From assembly GCF_000708045.1 (NCBI RefSeq), contig NZ_ANIE01000007.1, forward strand, positions 461,788-525,787: a stretch of DNA of 64,000 bases, read 5' to 3'. Made by a program: the position numbers and the translations under genes. Positions 26,933 to 37,450 of this stretch are shown in pieces. Below the pieces are notes generated by a model, which ran no database searches, had not been told where the DNA came from, and saw nothing but the letters and a program-made list of their open reading frames with translations. Each line of letters opens with the position of its first letter. The stretch's first letter is position 1. Source of the DNA: Marinobacter nitratireducens. Lineage in GTDB: Bacteria; Pseudomonadota; Gammaproteobacteria; Pseudomonadales; Oleiphilaceae.

Positions 26933-28854
26933 TGCTTCACCAGAAAGATCGACTATTCCATACTCTGATCTGGGCTGCTCGGGTAGCCATGATCACGCTG
27001 ATGTTCGCGGTCGCGTTGATACTCGACACGGCCAGCACCGAACGCTTCCGCACGGAGATGCGTCAGCATTGGCAGCAAAAAGCCGCTGACGTCAGCCTGC
27101 AACTTCGGAAAGCCATTTTACAGAACGTTCAAACGGTATGGGGACTGGCCGCCAGCGTCTCTGTGGAGCCCGAGCTTGCGGGGACGCGTTTTCAAGACCT
27201 CGCCAGCGTCATTTTCAGGCTAGCACCAGAGTTGAGAAATATTGGACTCGCCCCGGACTTTGTGATTCGACATATCTATCCACTTGAGGGTAATGAGGCC
27301 GCTCTCGGACTGGATCTCACGGACCAAAGTCTTTCACCACAGCAGATTGAAACTTTACTGGAATCCGAGAGAGCGCTGTTCAGCGGGCCGATCGATCTGG
27401 TTCAGGGTGGGCAGGGACTTGCCGCCAGAATTCCCGTCTTTGAGAGTCGCAATGGCGAGTTCTGGGGCCTCATTTCGGTCATCCTCGACCTCCCCCGGCT
27501 CTACAGAACGGTCAATTTGTCACAAGCGGCAGATGATGGCGTATTCGCGCTGTCCACTTCGGATGATCCCGAGGATTCGGCCAGTGTTTTCTACCTCAGC
27601 GCAAGAACCACCTGGGACCAACCGGTTATTGCCAAACTTCAAATGCCAGGCACCACCTGGACACTGTTCGCCCAGCCCAGAGGTGGCTGGCCATCCCACC
27701 CCAAATCGCCGGGGCTGACTCGAGGTATCCTTTTTGTGATGGGACTTCTGGTTGCCGGCGCCACATTCTGGCTGACCCAGTTGCTGCTGAAAGATCGGGA
27801 AATGCAGAAACGGTTCTGGGGTCTGTTTGAGCTGGCGCCAGTCGGCATCGGTCTATACGGAGCAAACCGCCGGACATTGCTGCGGGCCAACCAGAGCTTT
27901 GACCGGATCGTTGGAAACAACGCTGACTCCATCGATTATTTTGAATCCGCCTATGACCAGAACGGCGCTAAACTTGAATCCGGCCTGAACATTACCCAAT
28001 TACTGAAAGGCCAGTTCCGCTTCAGCGGTCTGGAAACGACTATCCCGACAAAGGACGGTACGCTCAGACCGGTCCTGCTGCACGGCTTGAAGTTAGAGAC
28101 CAGGGACAGCGAGCCCGTGATCTGGCTGATCGCTGAGGACATCAGCGAGCGCCAGAAAGCAGACAGAATGAAAAACGAGTTTGTCTCGACCGTCAGTCAC
28201 GAACTCCGCACGCCTCTGACGTCGATCTCGGGATCGCTCGGGCTGCTTGCCAACGGCGCTGCTGGTGAACTTCCGGAACAGGCCGCCCGGCTGGCATCTA
28301 TCGCTTACAGAAACAGCAAACAGCTGACGTTCCTGATCAATGACTTACTTGATATTGAAAAGCTGGTCGCGGGAAAGATGATCTTCCAGATGGAACCACA
28401 CCACCTACCTGGTATAGTTCTGGAGTGCATTGAGGAGATAGAGCATTTTGCCGGCGAAAAGAACGTTACCCTCAAGCCTTCCGAGCTCGGTGACGTCGTT
28501 GTCGAGATAGACCGCCGACGATTCTCCCAGGCTCTACACAACCTTCTTTCAAACGCCATCAAGTTTTCACCGGAAGGCGCGGTGGTGGACATCTACACAG
28601 AACGTCACGATCAGCAGGTCAGGGTTTGCGTCAAGGATCAGGGTGATGGCGTGTCAGCGGATTTCCAGGATCTCATTTTCCAGAAGTTTTCGCAGGCCGA
28701 CGCATCAGACCGACGAGCCAAGGGTGGCACCGGTCTCGGTCTTGCCATCACGCGGGAACTGATGACGCACATGGGCGGGGTTGTCGACTATGCGTCGCCC
28801 CCCGGGCAGGGGGCGACCTTCTGGCTAGAGCTACCAGTCATCAAGCCGACTTGA
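26929..28854 (+). CDS. CHASE-PAS histidine kinase
   Basis: 641 residues. An N-terminal helix ([17 protein letters not shown]) leads to a periplasmic CHASE domain marked by [14 protein letters not shown] and [20 protein letters not shown] second helix ([19 protein letters not shown]), a PAS domain, HisKA ([14 protein letters not shown]) and HATPase ([19 protein letters not shown]) follow. CHASE domains sense extracellular adenine-like or peptide ligands in other organisms. The HisKA segments of all three kinases are closely alike, which suggests duplication. The 3' end overlaps acnA by 14 bp, convergently. Confidence 0.93.
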   Translation: MMLHQKDRLFHTLIWAARVAMITLMFAVALILDTASTERFRTEMRQHWQQKAADVSLQLRKAILQNVQTVWGLAASVSVEPELAGTRFQDLASVIFRLAPELRNIGLAPDFVIRHIYPLEGNEAALGLDLTDQSLSPQQIETLLESERALFSGPIDLVQGGQGLAARIPVFESRNGEFWGLISVILDLPRLYRTVNLSQAADDGVFALSTSDDPEDSASVFYLSARTTWDQPVIAKLQMPGTTWTLFAQPRGGWPSHPKSPGLTRGILFVMGLLVAGATFWLTQLLLKDREMQKRFWGLFELAPVGIGLYGANRRTLLRANQSFDRIVGNNADSIDYFESAYDQNGAKLESGLNITQLLKGQFRFSGLETTIPTKDGTLRPVLLHGLKLETRDSEPVIWLIAEDISERQKADRMKNEFVSTVSHELRTPLTSISGSLGLLANGAAGELPEQAARLASIAYRNSKQLTFLINDLLDIEKLVAGKMIFQMEPHHLPGIVLECIEEIEHFAGEKNVTLKPSELGDVVVEIDRRRFSQALHNLLSNAIKFSPEGAVVDIYTERHDQQVRVCVKDQGDGVSADFQDLIFQKFSQADASDRRAKGGTGLGLAITRELMTHMGGVVDYASPPGQGATFWLELPVIKPT

Positions 28855-31600
28855 GCATCTCTCTCACCACGTAGTGAAGAATGCCGCCATGCCGGAAGTA
28901 CACAGCCTCGTTAGCGGTATCTATCCGGGACTTGACCTCACAGCTATCCGTCGAGCCATCTTTGTAGGTCACGGTCAGGGTCAGACTCTGGCCCGGCTTG
29001 ATGTCTCCTGACAATCCTTCGATGGTGATCGTTTCCTCGCCGGTCAGTTTCAGGCTATTGCGGTCCACTCCCTCGGGGAACTGCAATGGCATTACCCCCA
29101 TGCCAATCAGGTTGGACCGGTGAATCCGCTCATAAGATTCCGCCACGACCGCTTTCACGCCCAACAAGCGTGTGCCCTTGGCAGCCCAGTCACGACTGGA
29201 GCCGGTACCGTATTCCTTGCCGGCAATCACCACCAGCGGCGTACCCTGCTCCTGATACTTCATGGCCGCATCGTAGATGGCCATCTGCTCGCCACTAGGG
29301 ACAAATTTTGTGAAACCACCTTCAACGTCATCCAGCATTTCGTTCCTGATGCGCACGTTGGCAAAGGTACCGCGCATCATGACTTCGTGGTTACCCCGGC
29401 GGGAGCCATAGGAGTTGAAATCTTTCGGCTCGACGCCGTTATCCTGCAGGTATTTGCCCGCCGGTGTATCGGGTTTGAAGGAGCCGGCCGGAGAAATATG
29501 GTCCGTCGTGACGGAATCACCCAGCAATGCAAGGATGTTGGCGTCCCGAATATCTTCAATGGCCTCAGGTTCCTCGCCCATGCCCTCAAAGAAGGGAGGA
29601 TGCTGGATGTAGGTGGATTGATCAGACCACTCGTAGACTTTGCTCTCAGGCACCTTGATCGATTGCCAGGTCTCATCGCCGTCGAACACCTCGCCGTATT
29701 CCTTGCGGAACATGCCGGTCTTCACCTTCTCCACAGCGTCGGCAATTTCCTGCTGGCTGGGCCAGAGATCCTTGAGGTAAACCGGATGTCCGTCCTGGTC
29801 CGTGCCCAGAGGATCCTCGCTGAGGTCCAGCCGGACATTCCCCGCCAGAGCATAGGCCACCACCAGGGGCGGCGAGGCCAACCAGTTGGTTTTCACCAGC
29901 GGATGCACCCGGCCCTCAAAGTTGCGATTTCCCGACAACACAGAGGCAACCGTCAGGTCACCGTCATTAATGGCCTTCTCCACCGGTTCCGGCAGAGGAC
30001 CTGAGTTGCCGATACAGGTGGTGCAGCCGTAACCGACCAGGTTGAAGCCAAGCTTGTCCAGGTCGTCCTGCAGGCCGGCCACCTCAAGATACTCGGTGAC
30101 AACCTTGGACCCCGGGGCCAGCGATGTTTTCACCCATGGCTTGGTTTTCAGGCCCCTGGCCAGGGCTTTCTGTGCAATCAGCCCCGCCGCCATCATGACG
30201 CTGGGATTAGAGGTATTGGTACAGGATGTAATCGCCGCGATAACCACCGCACCGGGATCCAGCCGGAACGTCTCACCGTTCATTTCGACCTGCTGACTGG
30301 CCCGGTGTTCGTAGCTGTCTTCAATGCCGACAGCGGTTTGTCCGCCCTCCGACTCCAACTTCGCCTCAGGCTCGTCAGCCGGCCCCTCAGCAGTTTCCAT
30401 CAGCAACTCGAAGGCGGACTTCATGTTTTTCAGGGCAACCCGGTCCTGCGGCCGCTTCGGTCCGGCGAGACTGGCTTCCACGTCCCCCATATCCAGTTCC
30501 AGGGTATCGGTGTACACCGGTTCATGACCTGGCTCACGCCAGAGCCCCTGGGCTTTTGCGTAGGCCTCCACCAGTGCCAGTTGTGCCTCATCCCGTCCGG
30601 TCAGGCGCATGTAGTTAATGGTCTGCTCATCCACCGGGAAAAAACCGCAGGTGGCACCATATTCCGGGGCCATATTGGCGATGGTGGCGCGATCCGCAAC
30701 CGGCATGTCCTTGAGACCATCGCCATAAAACTCCACAAACTTGCCAACCACACCCTTCTTACGCAGCATTTCAGTGACTGTGAGTACCAGATCCGTGGCG
30801 GTAATGCCTTCGCGAAGCTTGCCGGTGATCCGGAAACCGATAACTTCCGGAATCAGCATCGACACTGGTTGCCCAAGCATGGCTGCTTCCGCCTCGATAC
30901 CGCCAACCCCCCAGCCCAGAATGCCGAGACCATTGATCATGGTGGTGTGGGAATCGGTGCCAACCAGTGTGTCAGGGTAGGCAATGGTTTTGTCGCCAAC
31001 CTCTTTCTGCCAGACCGTCTTGCCCAGATACTCCAGGTTGACCTGATGGCAGATCCCGGTGCCCGGCGGCACCACCCGGAAATTGTCAAAGGCCTGCTGC
31101 CCCCAACGCAGGAACTCATAGCGTTCCTGATTGCGCTCCATCTCAATGGCGACGTTTTCCTTGAACGCGGACGGGTTACCGTACTTGTCCACCATTACCG
31201 AGTGATCTATCACCAGATCCACCGGTGACAGCGGATTAATCAGGGCCGGGTCCTTGCCGGCTTTTTTGACCGCTTCCCGCATGGCCGCGAGATCAACGAC
31301 CCCGGGTACGCCAGTAAAGTCCTGCATCAGCACACGGGCGGGACGATACTGGATCTCGGTATCCGAATGGCGGTCTTTCAGCCACCGCACCATGGCGTCA
31401 ATGTGGCTTCGATCGACCGTAGCGTCGTCTTCGTTTCGCAGCAGATTCTCCATCAGCACTTTCAGGGAAAACGGCAGGCAATTCAGATCGCCCACGGATT
31501 CGGCTGCCTTGGGCAGGCTGTAGTACTGGAAGGTCTGACCTCCAGCCTCCAGTGTAGAGAGAGTATTCAGGCTGTCTTTGCTCAGGGATGACGTAGACAT
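28841..31600 (-). CDS. acnA: Aconitate hydratase A
   Basis: AcnA interconverts citrate and isocitrate in the TCA cycle. 919 residues from the ATG at 31600, which has AGGAGG 7 bp upstream; a longer in-frame ORF reaches 31627 but lacks this support. Iron-sulfur ligands are present in [14 protein letters not shown] and [14 protein letters not shown]. The substrate-binding segment [17 protein letters not shown] and the swivel domain ([10 protein letters not shown] region and late [15 protein letters not shown]) are intact. Length fits the AcnA/IRP1 class. Divergent from the MHYT kinase, with a 307-bp gap. Confidence 0.97.
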   Translation of the reverse strand: MSTSSLSKDSLNTLSTLEAGGQTFQYYSLPKAAESVGDLNCLPFSLKVLMENLLRNEDDATVDRSHIDAMVRWLKDRHSDTEIQYRPARVLMQDFTGVPGVVDLAAMREAVKKAGKDPALINPLSPVDLVIDHSVMVDKYGNPSAFKENVAIEMERNQERYEFLRWGQQAFDNFRVVPPGTGICHQVNLEYLGKTVWQKEVGDKTIAYPDTLVGTDSHTTMINGLGILGWGVGGIEAEAAMLGQPVSMLIPEVIGFRITGKLREGITATDLVLTVTEMLRKKGVVGKFVEFYGDGLKDMPVADRATIANMAPEYGATCGFFPVDEQTINYMRLTGRDEAQLALVEAYAKAQGLWREPGHEPVYTDTLELDMGDVEASLAGPKRPQDRVALKNMKSAFELLMETAEGPADEPEAKLESEGGQTAVGIEDSYEHRASQQVEMNGETFRLDPGAVVIAAITSCTNTSNPSVMMAAGLIAQKALARGLKTKPWVKTSLAPGSKVVTEYLEVAGLQDDLDKLGFNLVGYGCTTCIGNSGPLPEPVEKAINDGDLTVASVLSGNRNFEGRVHPLVKTNWLASPPLVVAYALAGNVRLDLSEDPLGTDQDGHPVYLKDLWPSQQEIADAVEKVKTGMFRKEYGEVFDGDETWQSIKVPESKVYEWSDQSTYIQHPPFFEGMGEEPEAIEDIRDANILALLGDSVTTDHISPAGSFKPDTPAGKYLQDNGVEPKDFNSYGSRRGNHEVMMRGTFANVRIRNEMLDDVEGGFTKFVPSGEQMAIYDAAMKYQEQGTPLVVIAGKEYGTGSSRDWAAKGTRLLGVKAVVAESYERIHRSNLIGMGVMPLQFPEGVDRNSLKLTGEETITIEGLSGDIKPGQSLTLTVTYKDGSTDSCEVKSRIDTANEAVYFRHGGILHYVVREMLKSA

Positions 31601-31907
31601 GGGTTGCCTCCTCTTCGAAACCTCCAATAACTATTGCAGCCACAAGCGAGACTTCAACCAAAGGATGGTGAATAACCGGAATTCCCTGGCTGAATAGTCT
31701 CCGTTACTCCCGTCAACAGAGCCGATCACGCTCCGTGGGAAACGGATCATACGCACTTTCCAACGTTGACAATCGAGCACCAAATAAACAATCCTTCGCG
31801 TTCCAGGAAGGTGATACCACGAAACAGATAACGGAAGAATGTTTCACACAGTGCAAACCATCGCGCTTTAATCCATTTGTTCACACCGGATTCTTCTGAG
31901 TATTACC
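31601..31907. other. Intergenic region between acnA and the MHYT hybrid kinase
   Basis: A 307-bp divergent gap holding the acnA ribosome binding site at its left edge. TTGACA occurs at 31766-31771 on the + strand, but no matching -10 box lies 15-19 bp downstream. No hairpin, repeat, tRNA or small ORF was recognised. Confidence 0.6.
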
Positions 31908-34811
31908 TTGCTGCCATTCGACTCCTTTTTCGTGCTCTCAGCGATACCCACCGGGAAATTGATCCAGGGCGAGTATAACCTCGCTCTGGTTGCCCTCTCG
32001 TTGCTGATTGCTGCTGCGGCCTCCTTCATGGCGCTAACGCTGGCCGGCGCTGCCCGACGCAGCAACAGCCGCTTCATGGAACGCTTTCACCTGGTGACCG
32101 GCTCAACGGCACTGGGTTTCGGCATATGGTCCATGCACTTTATCGGCATGCTGGCCTTCCAGATGCCCGGGCAAACTCGTTACCACCTCGGTCTGACCGC
32201 ATTGTCTGCCGTTCCCAGCCTGTTGGCATCGTGGGTCGCCCTGAGCCTGCTCGCCCGCAAAGAGCTGACTGGCTGGCGTCTGGTGAGGGGTGGGGTTACC
32301 GTCGGGTCCGGCATCGGAACCATGCACTACATGGGTATGGCCGCCATGGAAATGGGGCCGGACCTGAAATACGACCCTCTGCTGTTTGCGGCCTCCATTG
32401 TGGTTGCTGTCCTGCTCGGCACGCTCGCACTCTGGGTCAACTTCGGCCTGCGCCAAAAAAGGCGGGTGCGCGGGTTTAAACGACGTTTGCTGGCTGGCAG
32501 CATCATGGGGCTGGCCATTGCCGGCATGCACTACACGGCCATGGAAGCCGCCCGCTTTATTGGCGGCACTGGCCAGATTCCGGAATCGGGTACTGACAGC
32601 CAGGCTCTGCTGGCCATCGCCGTCGCGGTGATCGCCGTCACCCTGGGATCGATGGCCGGAGGTATCAATGCATTGGCCCGCTACCGGGGTATGATGCACC
32701 GCAGTCAGGAAACCGCGAGCGAATTGCAGGCGATCATCGACGCAGCCGTTGACGGCATCATCAAAATCTCCGATCGCGGGATTGTGCTCTCCTTCAACAG
32801 TTCGGCCGAGCGTATCTTTGGTTATTCAGCAGGCGAAGTGATCGGTCGTAACGTAAACATGCTGATGCCTAATCCTCATCAGGATGCCCACGACAGCTAT
32901 CTGAAGAACTACCTGCGCACTGGTGAACGCAAGATCCTGGGATCCGGCAGAGAGGTCATGGCCCAACACAAGGATGGCCGACAGATACCTGTTCGTCTGG
33001 CTATTGGTGAATCTCGCCTCGGCGGCATCAGTACGTTCGTCGGTTTCGTGACCGATTTTTCGGAACGTCATCGCATGGAAACCGATCTGCGCAGGGCCAA
33101 AGAGGAAGCCGAACAGGCGGCCGAGGCCAAAAGTGCTTTCCTGGCCAACATGAGCCATGAAATTCGCACGCCAATGAACGCCATCCTCGGGTTCACCGAT
33201 CTGGTGCTCGACACCAAACTGGGCGATTCCCAGGCCAAGCATCTTTCCATTGTCAAAAACTCGGCCCGCTCGCTGCTGGCGCTGCTCAATGACATCCTGG
33301 ACACCGCGAAACTCGACAGCGGTAACACAGAACTGGAGCACCGGGATTTCAACCTGCGGTTACTGTGCGAACAGATCATTGCGACCCAGTCCCTGGCAGC
33401 GGATAAAAAAGGCCTTACCCTGAGTCTTGATTACCAGGCAGGCAAACATTTCCGGGGCGACCCGCTCCGGATCCAGCAGGTCGCCCTGAACCTGGTCAGC
33501 AATGCCGTCAAGTTCACCGAAAAGGGTGGCGTCACGCTCACCGTCCGGCAATCCGGGCCAAACGTTGTCACGCTATCGGTTGCGGACACCGGTATCGGCA
33601 TCCCCGCTGACCGGATTGACTCTATCTTTGAGCCGTTCACCCAGGCAGACGCCAGCACCACCCGACGTTTCGGCGGCACCGGCCTGGGCACCACCATTGC
33701 CCGCCAGCTGGTCGAGTTAATGGGCGGGAATATCAGCGTTACCAGTACCGTGGGTCAGGGCTCTGTATTCGAAGTCAACCTGCCATTGAACGAAGGCGAG
33801 GAGGTCGATGACGGTTACAGTGAACAGGAAACGCCATTACCTGCCCTGAAAATTCTCGTCGCAGACGATGTTCCCCAAAATCTGGAGTTGCTCCGCAATC
33901 TGCTGGGCCAGCGTAAGCACGATGTGGTATGCGCCAGCGACGGCCACGAGGCAGTCGAGCACTTCCGGGTTCAGGCTTTTGATCTGGTGCTCATGGATAT
34001 CCAGATGGCCGGCATGAACGGGCACGAGGCAACTCAATCCATCCGCCAGCTGGAGAAGTCTCAGAAGCGCCGGCACACCCCGGTGATTGCCTTGACTGCG
34101 GGCGTCCTGGAAGCGGACCGGCGGGAAGCGCTGAGCTCCGGTATGGATGGGTTTGCGGTAAAGCCCATTGATTTGCCACAACTGACTGCGGAAATCGCCA
34201 GCGTTCTGGATCTCAGGGTAAAAACAACCTCACCATCGACACCGCCATCCGCGAAACCAATAGTGGACCCTGCCACCGTCAAGCAGCTGTGGCCAGATGC
34301 CGAAAAACACGATCAGGCACTGACGGAGTTTCTGTCAGCACCGGGCAACCAGCCGGGCAACCTGAGACACTTAGCCAATGCCGAGTCAGCCGCCGCTGTC
34401 CACCGGCTACGTGGTCTTGCGGGCAATCTGGGATTGGCTCAGCTGTCGTATACCCTGGGCGAGCTGGAGCAGGGACTTCGCTCGGACCAGACACCCGGAC
34501 AGGATTTGTGGGATGAAGCCGCGCGCAGATTCGGGGACGTCAGCCAGTGGCTGGCCGACCATTCTCCGGAACCCGGAGGCGCCAGGAAACGCGCATCCGT
34601 CCCTGCAGAAAGCGCGGTTGACGCCACCACGCTCGACCAGCTAATCAAGTTACTGAATCAGGGCGAAATCCCCGACCAGGCCTTTGCCCGGATCAAATCC
34701 GTGCTGCCCGAGTCAGTCGCCTCGGCGGCTAGCCAAGCGATGGACGATTTCGATCCCCAGAAGGCAGCAAGCATTCTCGCCACCTTCAGCCAGAGCCCGG
34801 AGGAATCCTGA
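31908..34811 (+). CDS. MHYT-PAS hybrid histidine kinase with receiver and Hpt
   Basis: 967 residues from a TTG at 31908; a GTG at 31932 is another possible start and no clear ribosome site marks either. The N-terminal seven-helix MHYT domain has the repeated signature (WSMHFIGMLAF, TMHYMGMAAM, GMHYTAMEA), thought to bind copper and sense a diatomic gas or redox state. A PAS domain, HisKA (ANMSHEIRTPMNAI), HATPase (NLVSNAVKFTE), receiver (LVLMDIQMAGMNG) and C-terminal Hpt (VHRLRGLAGNLG) follow. This makes a full phosphorelay in one chain. The next gene starts inside its stop (TGATG). Confidence 0.93.
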   Translation: MLPFDSFFVLSAIPTGKLIQGEYNLALVALSLLIAAAASFMALTLAGAARRSNSRFMERFHLVTGSTALGFGIWSMHFIGMLAFQMPGQTRYHLGLTALSAVPSLLASWVALSLLARKELTGWRLVRGGVTVGSGIGTMHYMGMAAMEMGPDLKYDPLLFAASIVVAVLLGTLALWVNFGLRQKRRVRGFKRRLLAGSIMGLAIAGMHYTAMEAARFIGGTGQIPESGTDSQALLAIAVAVIAVTLGSMAGGINALARYRGMMHRSQETASELQAIIDAAVDGIIKISDRGIVLSFNSSAERIFGYSAGEVIGRNVNMLMPNPHQDAHDSYLKNYLRTGERKILGSGREVMAQHKDGRQIPVRLAIGESRLGGISTFVGFVTDFSERHRMETDLRRAKEEAEQAAEAKSAFLANMSHEIRTPMNAILGFTDLVLDTKLGDSQAKHLSIVKNSARSLLALLNDILDTAKLDSGNTELEHRDFNLRLLCEQIIATQSLAADKKGLTLSLDYQAGKHFRGDPLRIQQVALNLVSNAVKFTEKGGVTLTVRQSGPNVVTLSVADTGIGIPADRIDSIFEPFTQADASTTRRFGGTGLGTTIARQLVELMGGNISVTSTVGQGSVFEVNLPLNEGEEVDDGYSEQETPLPALKILVADDVPQNLELLRNLLGQRKHDVVCASDGHEAVEHFRVQAFDLVLMDIQMAGMNGHEATQSIRQLEKSQKRRHTPVIALTAGVLEADRREALSSGMDGFAVKPIDLPQLTAEIASVLDLRVKTTSPSTPPSAKPIVDPATVKQLWPDAEKHDQALTEFLSAPGNQPGNLRHLANAESAAAVHRLRGLAGNLGLAQLSYTLGELEQGLRSDQTPGQDLWDEAARRFGDVSQWLADHSPEPGGARKRASVPAESAVDATTLDQLIKLLNQGEIPDQAFARIKSVLPESVASAASQAMDDFDPQKAASILATFSQSPEES

Positions 34812-35803
34812 TGTTGTCTGATACCAAAACCCTGTTGCTGGTGGACGACGAGCCGGCCAACCTTCAGGTTCTCCGAAACATTCTCGGCGATGATTATCGA
34901 TTGCTCTTTGCCAAGGATGGAGACCGGGCCCTTGAGTTGGCACACAAAGAATCGCCGGACCTGATCCTGCTGGATGTCATGATGCCGGGAAAATCTGGCC
35001 ACGCGGTCTGCGCAGCCCTCAAGGCCGACCCAACCACCCGCAAGATTCCGGTGATTTTCGTAACCGCCCTGGCAGACGCGGAAAATGAAGCCAGAGGATT
35101 CCAACTGGGGGCTGTGGATTATGTCACCAAGCCCATCAGCGCTCCGGTGGTGCGCGCCAGGGTGAAGAATCACCTGTCCCTGGTGCGGGTGGACGAACTG
35201 GTCGAATCCCGACTGGCTGTTGTGCAGCGCCTCGGTCGGGCCGCCGAGTACAAGGACAACGAAACCGGGCTTCACGTCATCCGGATGAGCTATTTCTCGC
35301 GCCTGATTGCCCTGGAGGCTGGCATGAGCAACGCCTGGGCAGACACGCTGCTCAACGCGGCTCCGATGCACGACATTGGCAAGATCGGCATTCCCGACGC
35401 GGTGCTCCAGAAACCGGGGAAACTCAACCCCGAAGAGTGGGCGGTGATGCAGAAACACGCAGAGATCGGGGCCGAGATCATTGGTGAGGACGGCTCCGAC
35501 CTGCTCCAGATGGCCCGGGAAGTCGCCCTTCACCATCATGAAAAGTGGGATGGCAGTGGCTACCCCAAGGGATTGAAAGGTAAAGACATCCCGTTATCCG
35601 CGCGCATTGTGGCGCTGGCCGACGTGTTCGATGCGCTCACCAGCGAACGACCATACAAGAAGGCATGGTCAATTGAGCAAGCCACCGATCTGTTGAAGGA
35701 GCAAAGTGGTCAGCATTTCGATCCCGAGCTGGTAGAGGCTTTTTTCAGAAGCCTGCCGGATATCCTGGACGTCCGGGAGCGCTGGCAGGAAAGCCAGATC
35801 TAA
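34811..35803 (+). CDS. Receiver-HD-GYP response regulator (RpfG-like)
   Basis: 330 residues: receiver (LVDDEPANLQVLRN, LILLDVMMPGKSG, VTKPIS) then HD-GYP (MHDIGKIGIPD, HHHEKWDGSGYP, ADVFDALTSERPYK). All catalytic signature residues are present, so it should degrade c-di-GMP when phosphorylated. It is coupled to the MHYT hybrid kinase by a 1-bp TGATG overlap, so the pair is probably a dedicated two-component system, like RpfC-RpfG in layout but with an MHYT sensor. Confidence 0.95.
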   Translation: MLSDTKTLLLVDDEPANLQVLRNILGDDYRLLFAKDGDRALELAHKESPDLILLDVMMPGKSGHAVCAALKADPTTRKIPVIFVTALADAENEARGFQLGAVDYVTKPISAPVVRARVKNHLSLVRVDELVESRLAVVQRLGRAAEYKDNETGLHVIRMSYFSRLIALEAGMSNAWADTLLNAAPMHDIGKIGIPDAVLQKPGKLNPEEWAVMQKHAEIGAEIIGEDGSDLLQMAREVALHHHEKWDGSGYPKGLKGKDIPLSARIVALADVFDALTSERPYKKAWSIEQATDLLKEQSGQHFDPELVEAFFRSLPDILDVRERWQESQI

Positions 35804-35862
35804 TGTGAACGGGTCTGATGCGAGGCGACCCCAGTTCTGTCATCATAAGTGGCTGATTTCTG

Positions 35863-37344
35863 ATGGATCAGGAAACCACTGTGAAACACGATTGCCATTA
35901 CCATCCCGGGGCGCCTGCCAAGTGGCACTGCGGCGAGTGCCAGCTGCACTACTGTAGCCGGTGCATGCCCGATGCAGACGCCCGCCAGCGCCGGGCGCTC
36001 TGCCCTCATTGCAGTAAGGCCATGCGCTACCTCGGCGCGGCAACCGAGGTTGTGCCCTTCTGGAATCGGATTGGCGCCTTCTTCCGATATCCCTTCCATA
36101 CGGATCCGCTGATCGTTATCGCCATCTGCACGCTGGTACCACTGCTCGCTCCAGCGAACCTGCTGGGGGTCCTGATTTGGCTGGTACTGGCGCTGGCGCT
36201 GTTCAAGTACACCTACGAGGTGATCAATCACACCGCGGAGGGCCATCTGAAGCCACCCCCGGTTTCCGCCGCTTTTACCGGCAGCGGCTTCAGCATCGTC
36301 TTCCTGCAATTGCTGGTGTTTGTCCTGATGGGCGGGCTGGTCGGCGCCGCTGCCATGATTGGCGGCCCTATCCTGATGATGCTGGCCGTGGCTTTCGTGG
36401 TACTGGCATTGCCCGCGAGCATTATGGTTCTGGCCATGGAGCGGGCCGTTGGGCCCGCCGTTAACCCGATGAACCTGGCCGTGCTGATATCCCGGATCGG
36501 CACGCCCTACTTCCTGCTGTATGGCTACCTGATTCTACTGACCCTGGCATCCGGCGCAGCCCAGGACTTTGCGGTCAATCATTTCCCGCTCTGGGTGGCC
36601 CAACCCCTGGCGGGCTTCCTGAACAGTACCTTCACACTCATCCTGTTCCACATGCTCGGCTACCTGCTGTTCCAGTATCAGGAAGAACTGGGCTTCGCCT
36701 CCGACCTTCAGGATGAAGCACCAACGGAAGCGCAGCACGAACGCAACCGCAGTGCCCGCTTCGATGCGGACATCGATATGAACCTCAAGGATGGAAACTA
36801 CGATCGGGTTCAGTCGATGCTCAAGGACGCCCTCAAAAACGATCGTGACAACCCTCTGCGCATCGGCCAGCTTTACCAGCTCCTGATCGCCCGCAATGAC
36901 ACGGCAGAGCTCTACCGTTACCACCCGAGAATCCTGAGCTGGCTGGCGAGTCGTAATGATGGCGATGGCATGGCGTCACTACTGGAAGCGATCCAGCAGG
37001 CAGAACCGACCTTCCGGCTGGAAGACCCAGAGCTTGCGGTTCAATGTGCCCGAACACTGTATCACCGGGGACAGTTCAAACCGGCACTGCGTCTGCTTCA
37101 GGATTTCCACAAACGCTTCCCCGACAGCGACCAGCTGGCACCGGCCTATTTGCTGGTGGCCCAGACGCTGGCAAACGGTCTTGGCCAGTGGGAAAAAGCG
37201 ACGGCGTTCCTGACCTTTATCCAGAAACGCTGTTTGACTCACCCGCTGCATGAGCAGATTGGGACGTATCTGGAACAGGCCGCCAACAAGGAGCCGTTAA
37301 AAGGCCCGAAAGCGTCGTTCGCACTGCCCGATCAGGAGCGGTGA
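35863..37344 (+). CDS. Zinc-finger, multi-pass membrane, TPR-like protein
   Basis: Not a recognised named family. 493 residues. Residues 10-50 form a B-box-like zinc finger (CHYHPGAPAKWHCGECQLHYC, then CPHC). About six hydrophobic segments follow (IVIAICTLVPLLAPANLLGVL, FVLMGGLVGAAAMIGG, YLILLTLASG), which resemble DUF4013-type membrane bodies. From about residue 300 the protein is soluble and helical with TPR-like repeats (YDRVQSMLKDALKNDRDNPL, GQFKPALRLLQDFHKRFPDSD). This suggests a membrane scaffold with a cytoplasmic protein-binding tail. Confidence 0.75.
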   Translation: MDQETTVKHDCHYHPGAPAKWHCGECQLHYCSRCMPDADARQRRALCPHCSKAMRYLGAATEVVPFWNRIGAFFRYPFHTDPLIVIAICTLVPLLAPANLLGVLIWLVLALALFKYTYEVINHTAEGHLKPPPVSAAFTGSGFSIVFLQLLVFVLMGGLVGAAAMIGGPILMMLAVAFVVLALPASIMVLAMERAVGPAVNPMNLAVLISRIGTPYFLLYGYLILLTLASGAAQDFAVNHFPLWVAQPLAGFLNSTFTLILFHMLGYLLFQYQEELGFASDLQDEAPTEAQHERNRSARFDADIDMNLKDGNYDRVQSMLKDALKNDRDNPLRIGQLYQLLIARNDTAELYRYHPRILSWLASRNDGDGMASLLEAIQQAEPTFRLEDPELAVQCARTLYHRGQFKPALRLLQDFHKRFPDSDQLAPAYLLVAQTLANGLGQWEKATAFLTFIQKRCLTHPLHEQIGTYLEQAANKEPLKGPKASFALPDQER

Positions 37345-37433
37345 ACAGGGCCTTCAGAAACCGTGCGGAGCCATGGATGGCGGAGCCGAGTGTACAGGGA
37401 CGTATTTACAGCGTGTTTCTGAAGGCCCTGTTC
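37343..37433. repeat. Long inverted-repeat element between convergent genes
   Basis: Two perfect 19-bp arms, GAACAGGGCCTTCAGAAAC at 37343-37361 and its reverse complement at 37415-37433, flank a 53-bp centre containing GCCATGGATGGCGGAGCC and TACAGGGACGTATTTACA. It fills the gap between the zinc-finger gene stop and the convergent rhomboid gene. I recall similar central sequence as a dispersed intergenic repeat in marine gammaproteobacteria, but no second copy is in this window. As RNA it would fold into a long hairpin and could end transcription from both sides. Confidence 0.7.
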
Positions 37434-37450
37434 GCCGCTCCGTGGCAGGA

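Noticed and set aside
29120..30004. 294-codon ORF opposite acnA
   Set aside because: Antisense to conserved aconitase coding sequence, with no recognisable domain or ribosome site.
31766..31794. TTGACA promoter-like box before the MHYT kinase
   Set aside because: No acceptable -10 box at 15-19 bp spacing.
34658..35539. 293-codon - strand ORF across the MHYT kinase and HD-GYP junction
   Set aside because: Spans two coupled, clearly coding genes on the other strand.
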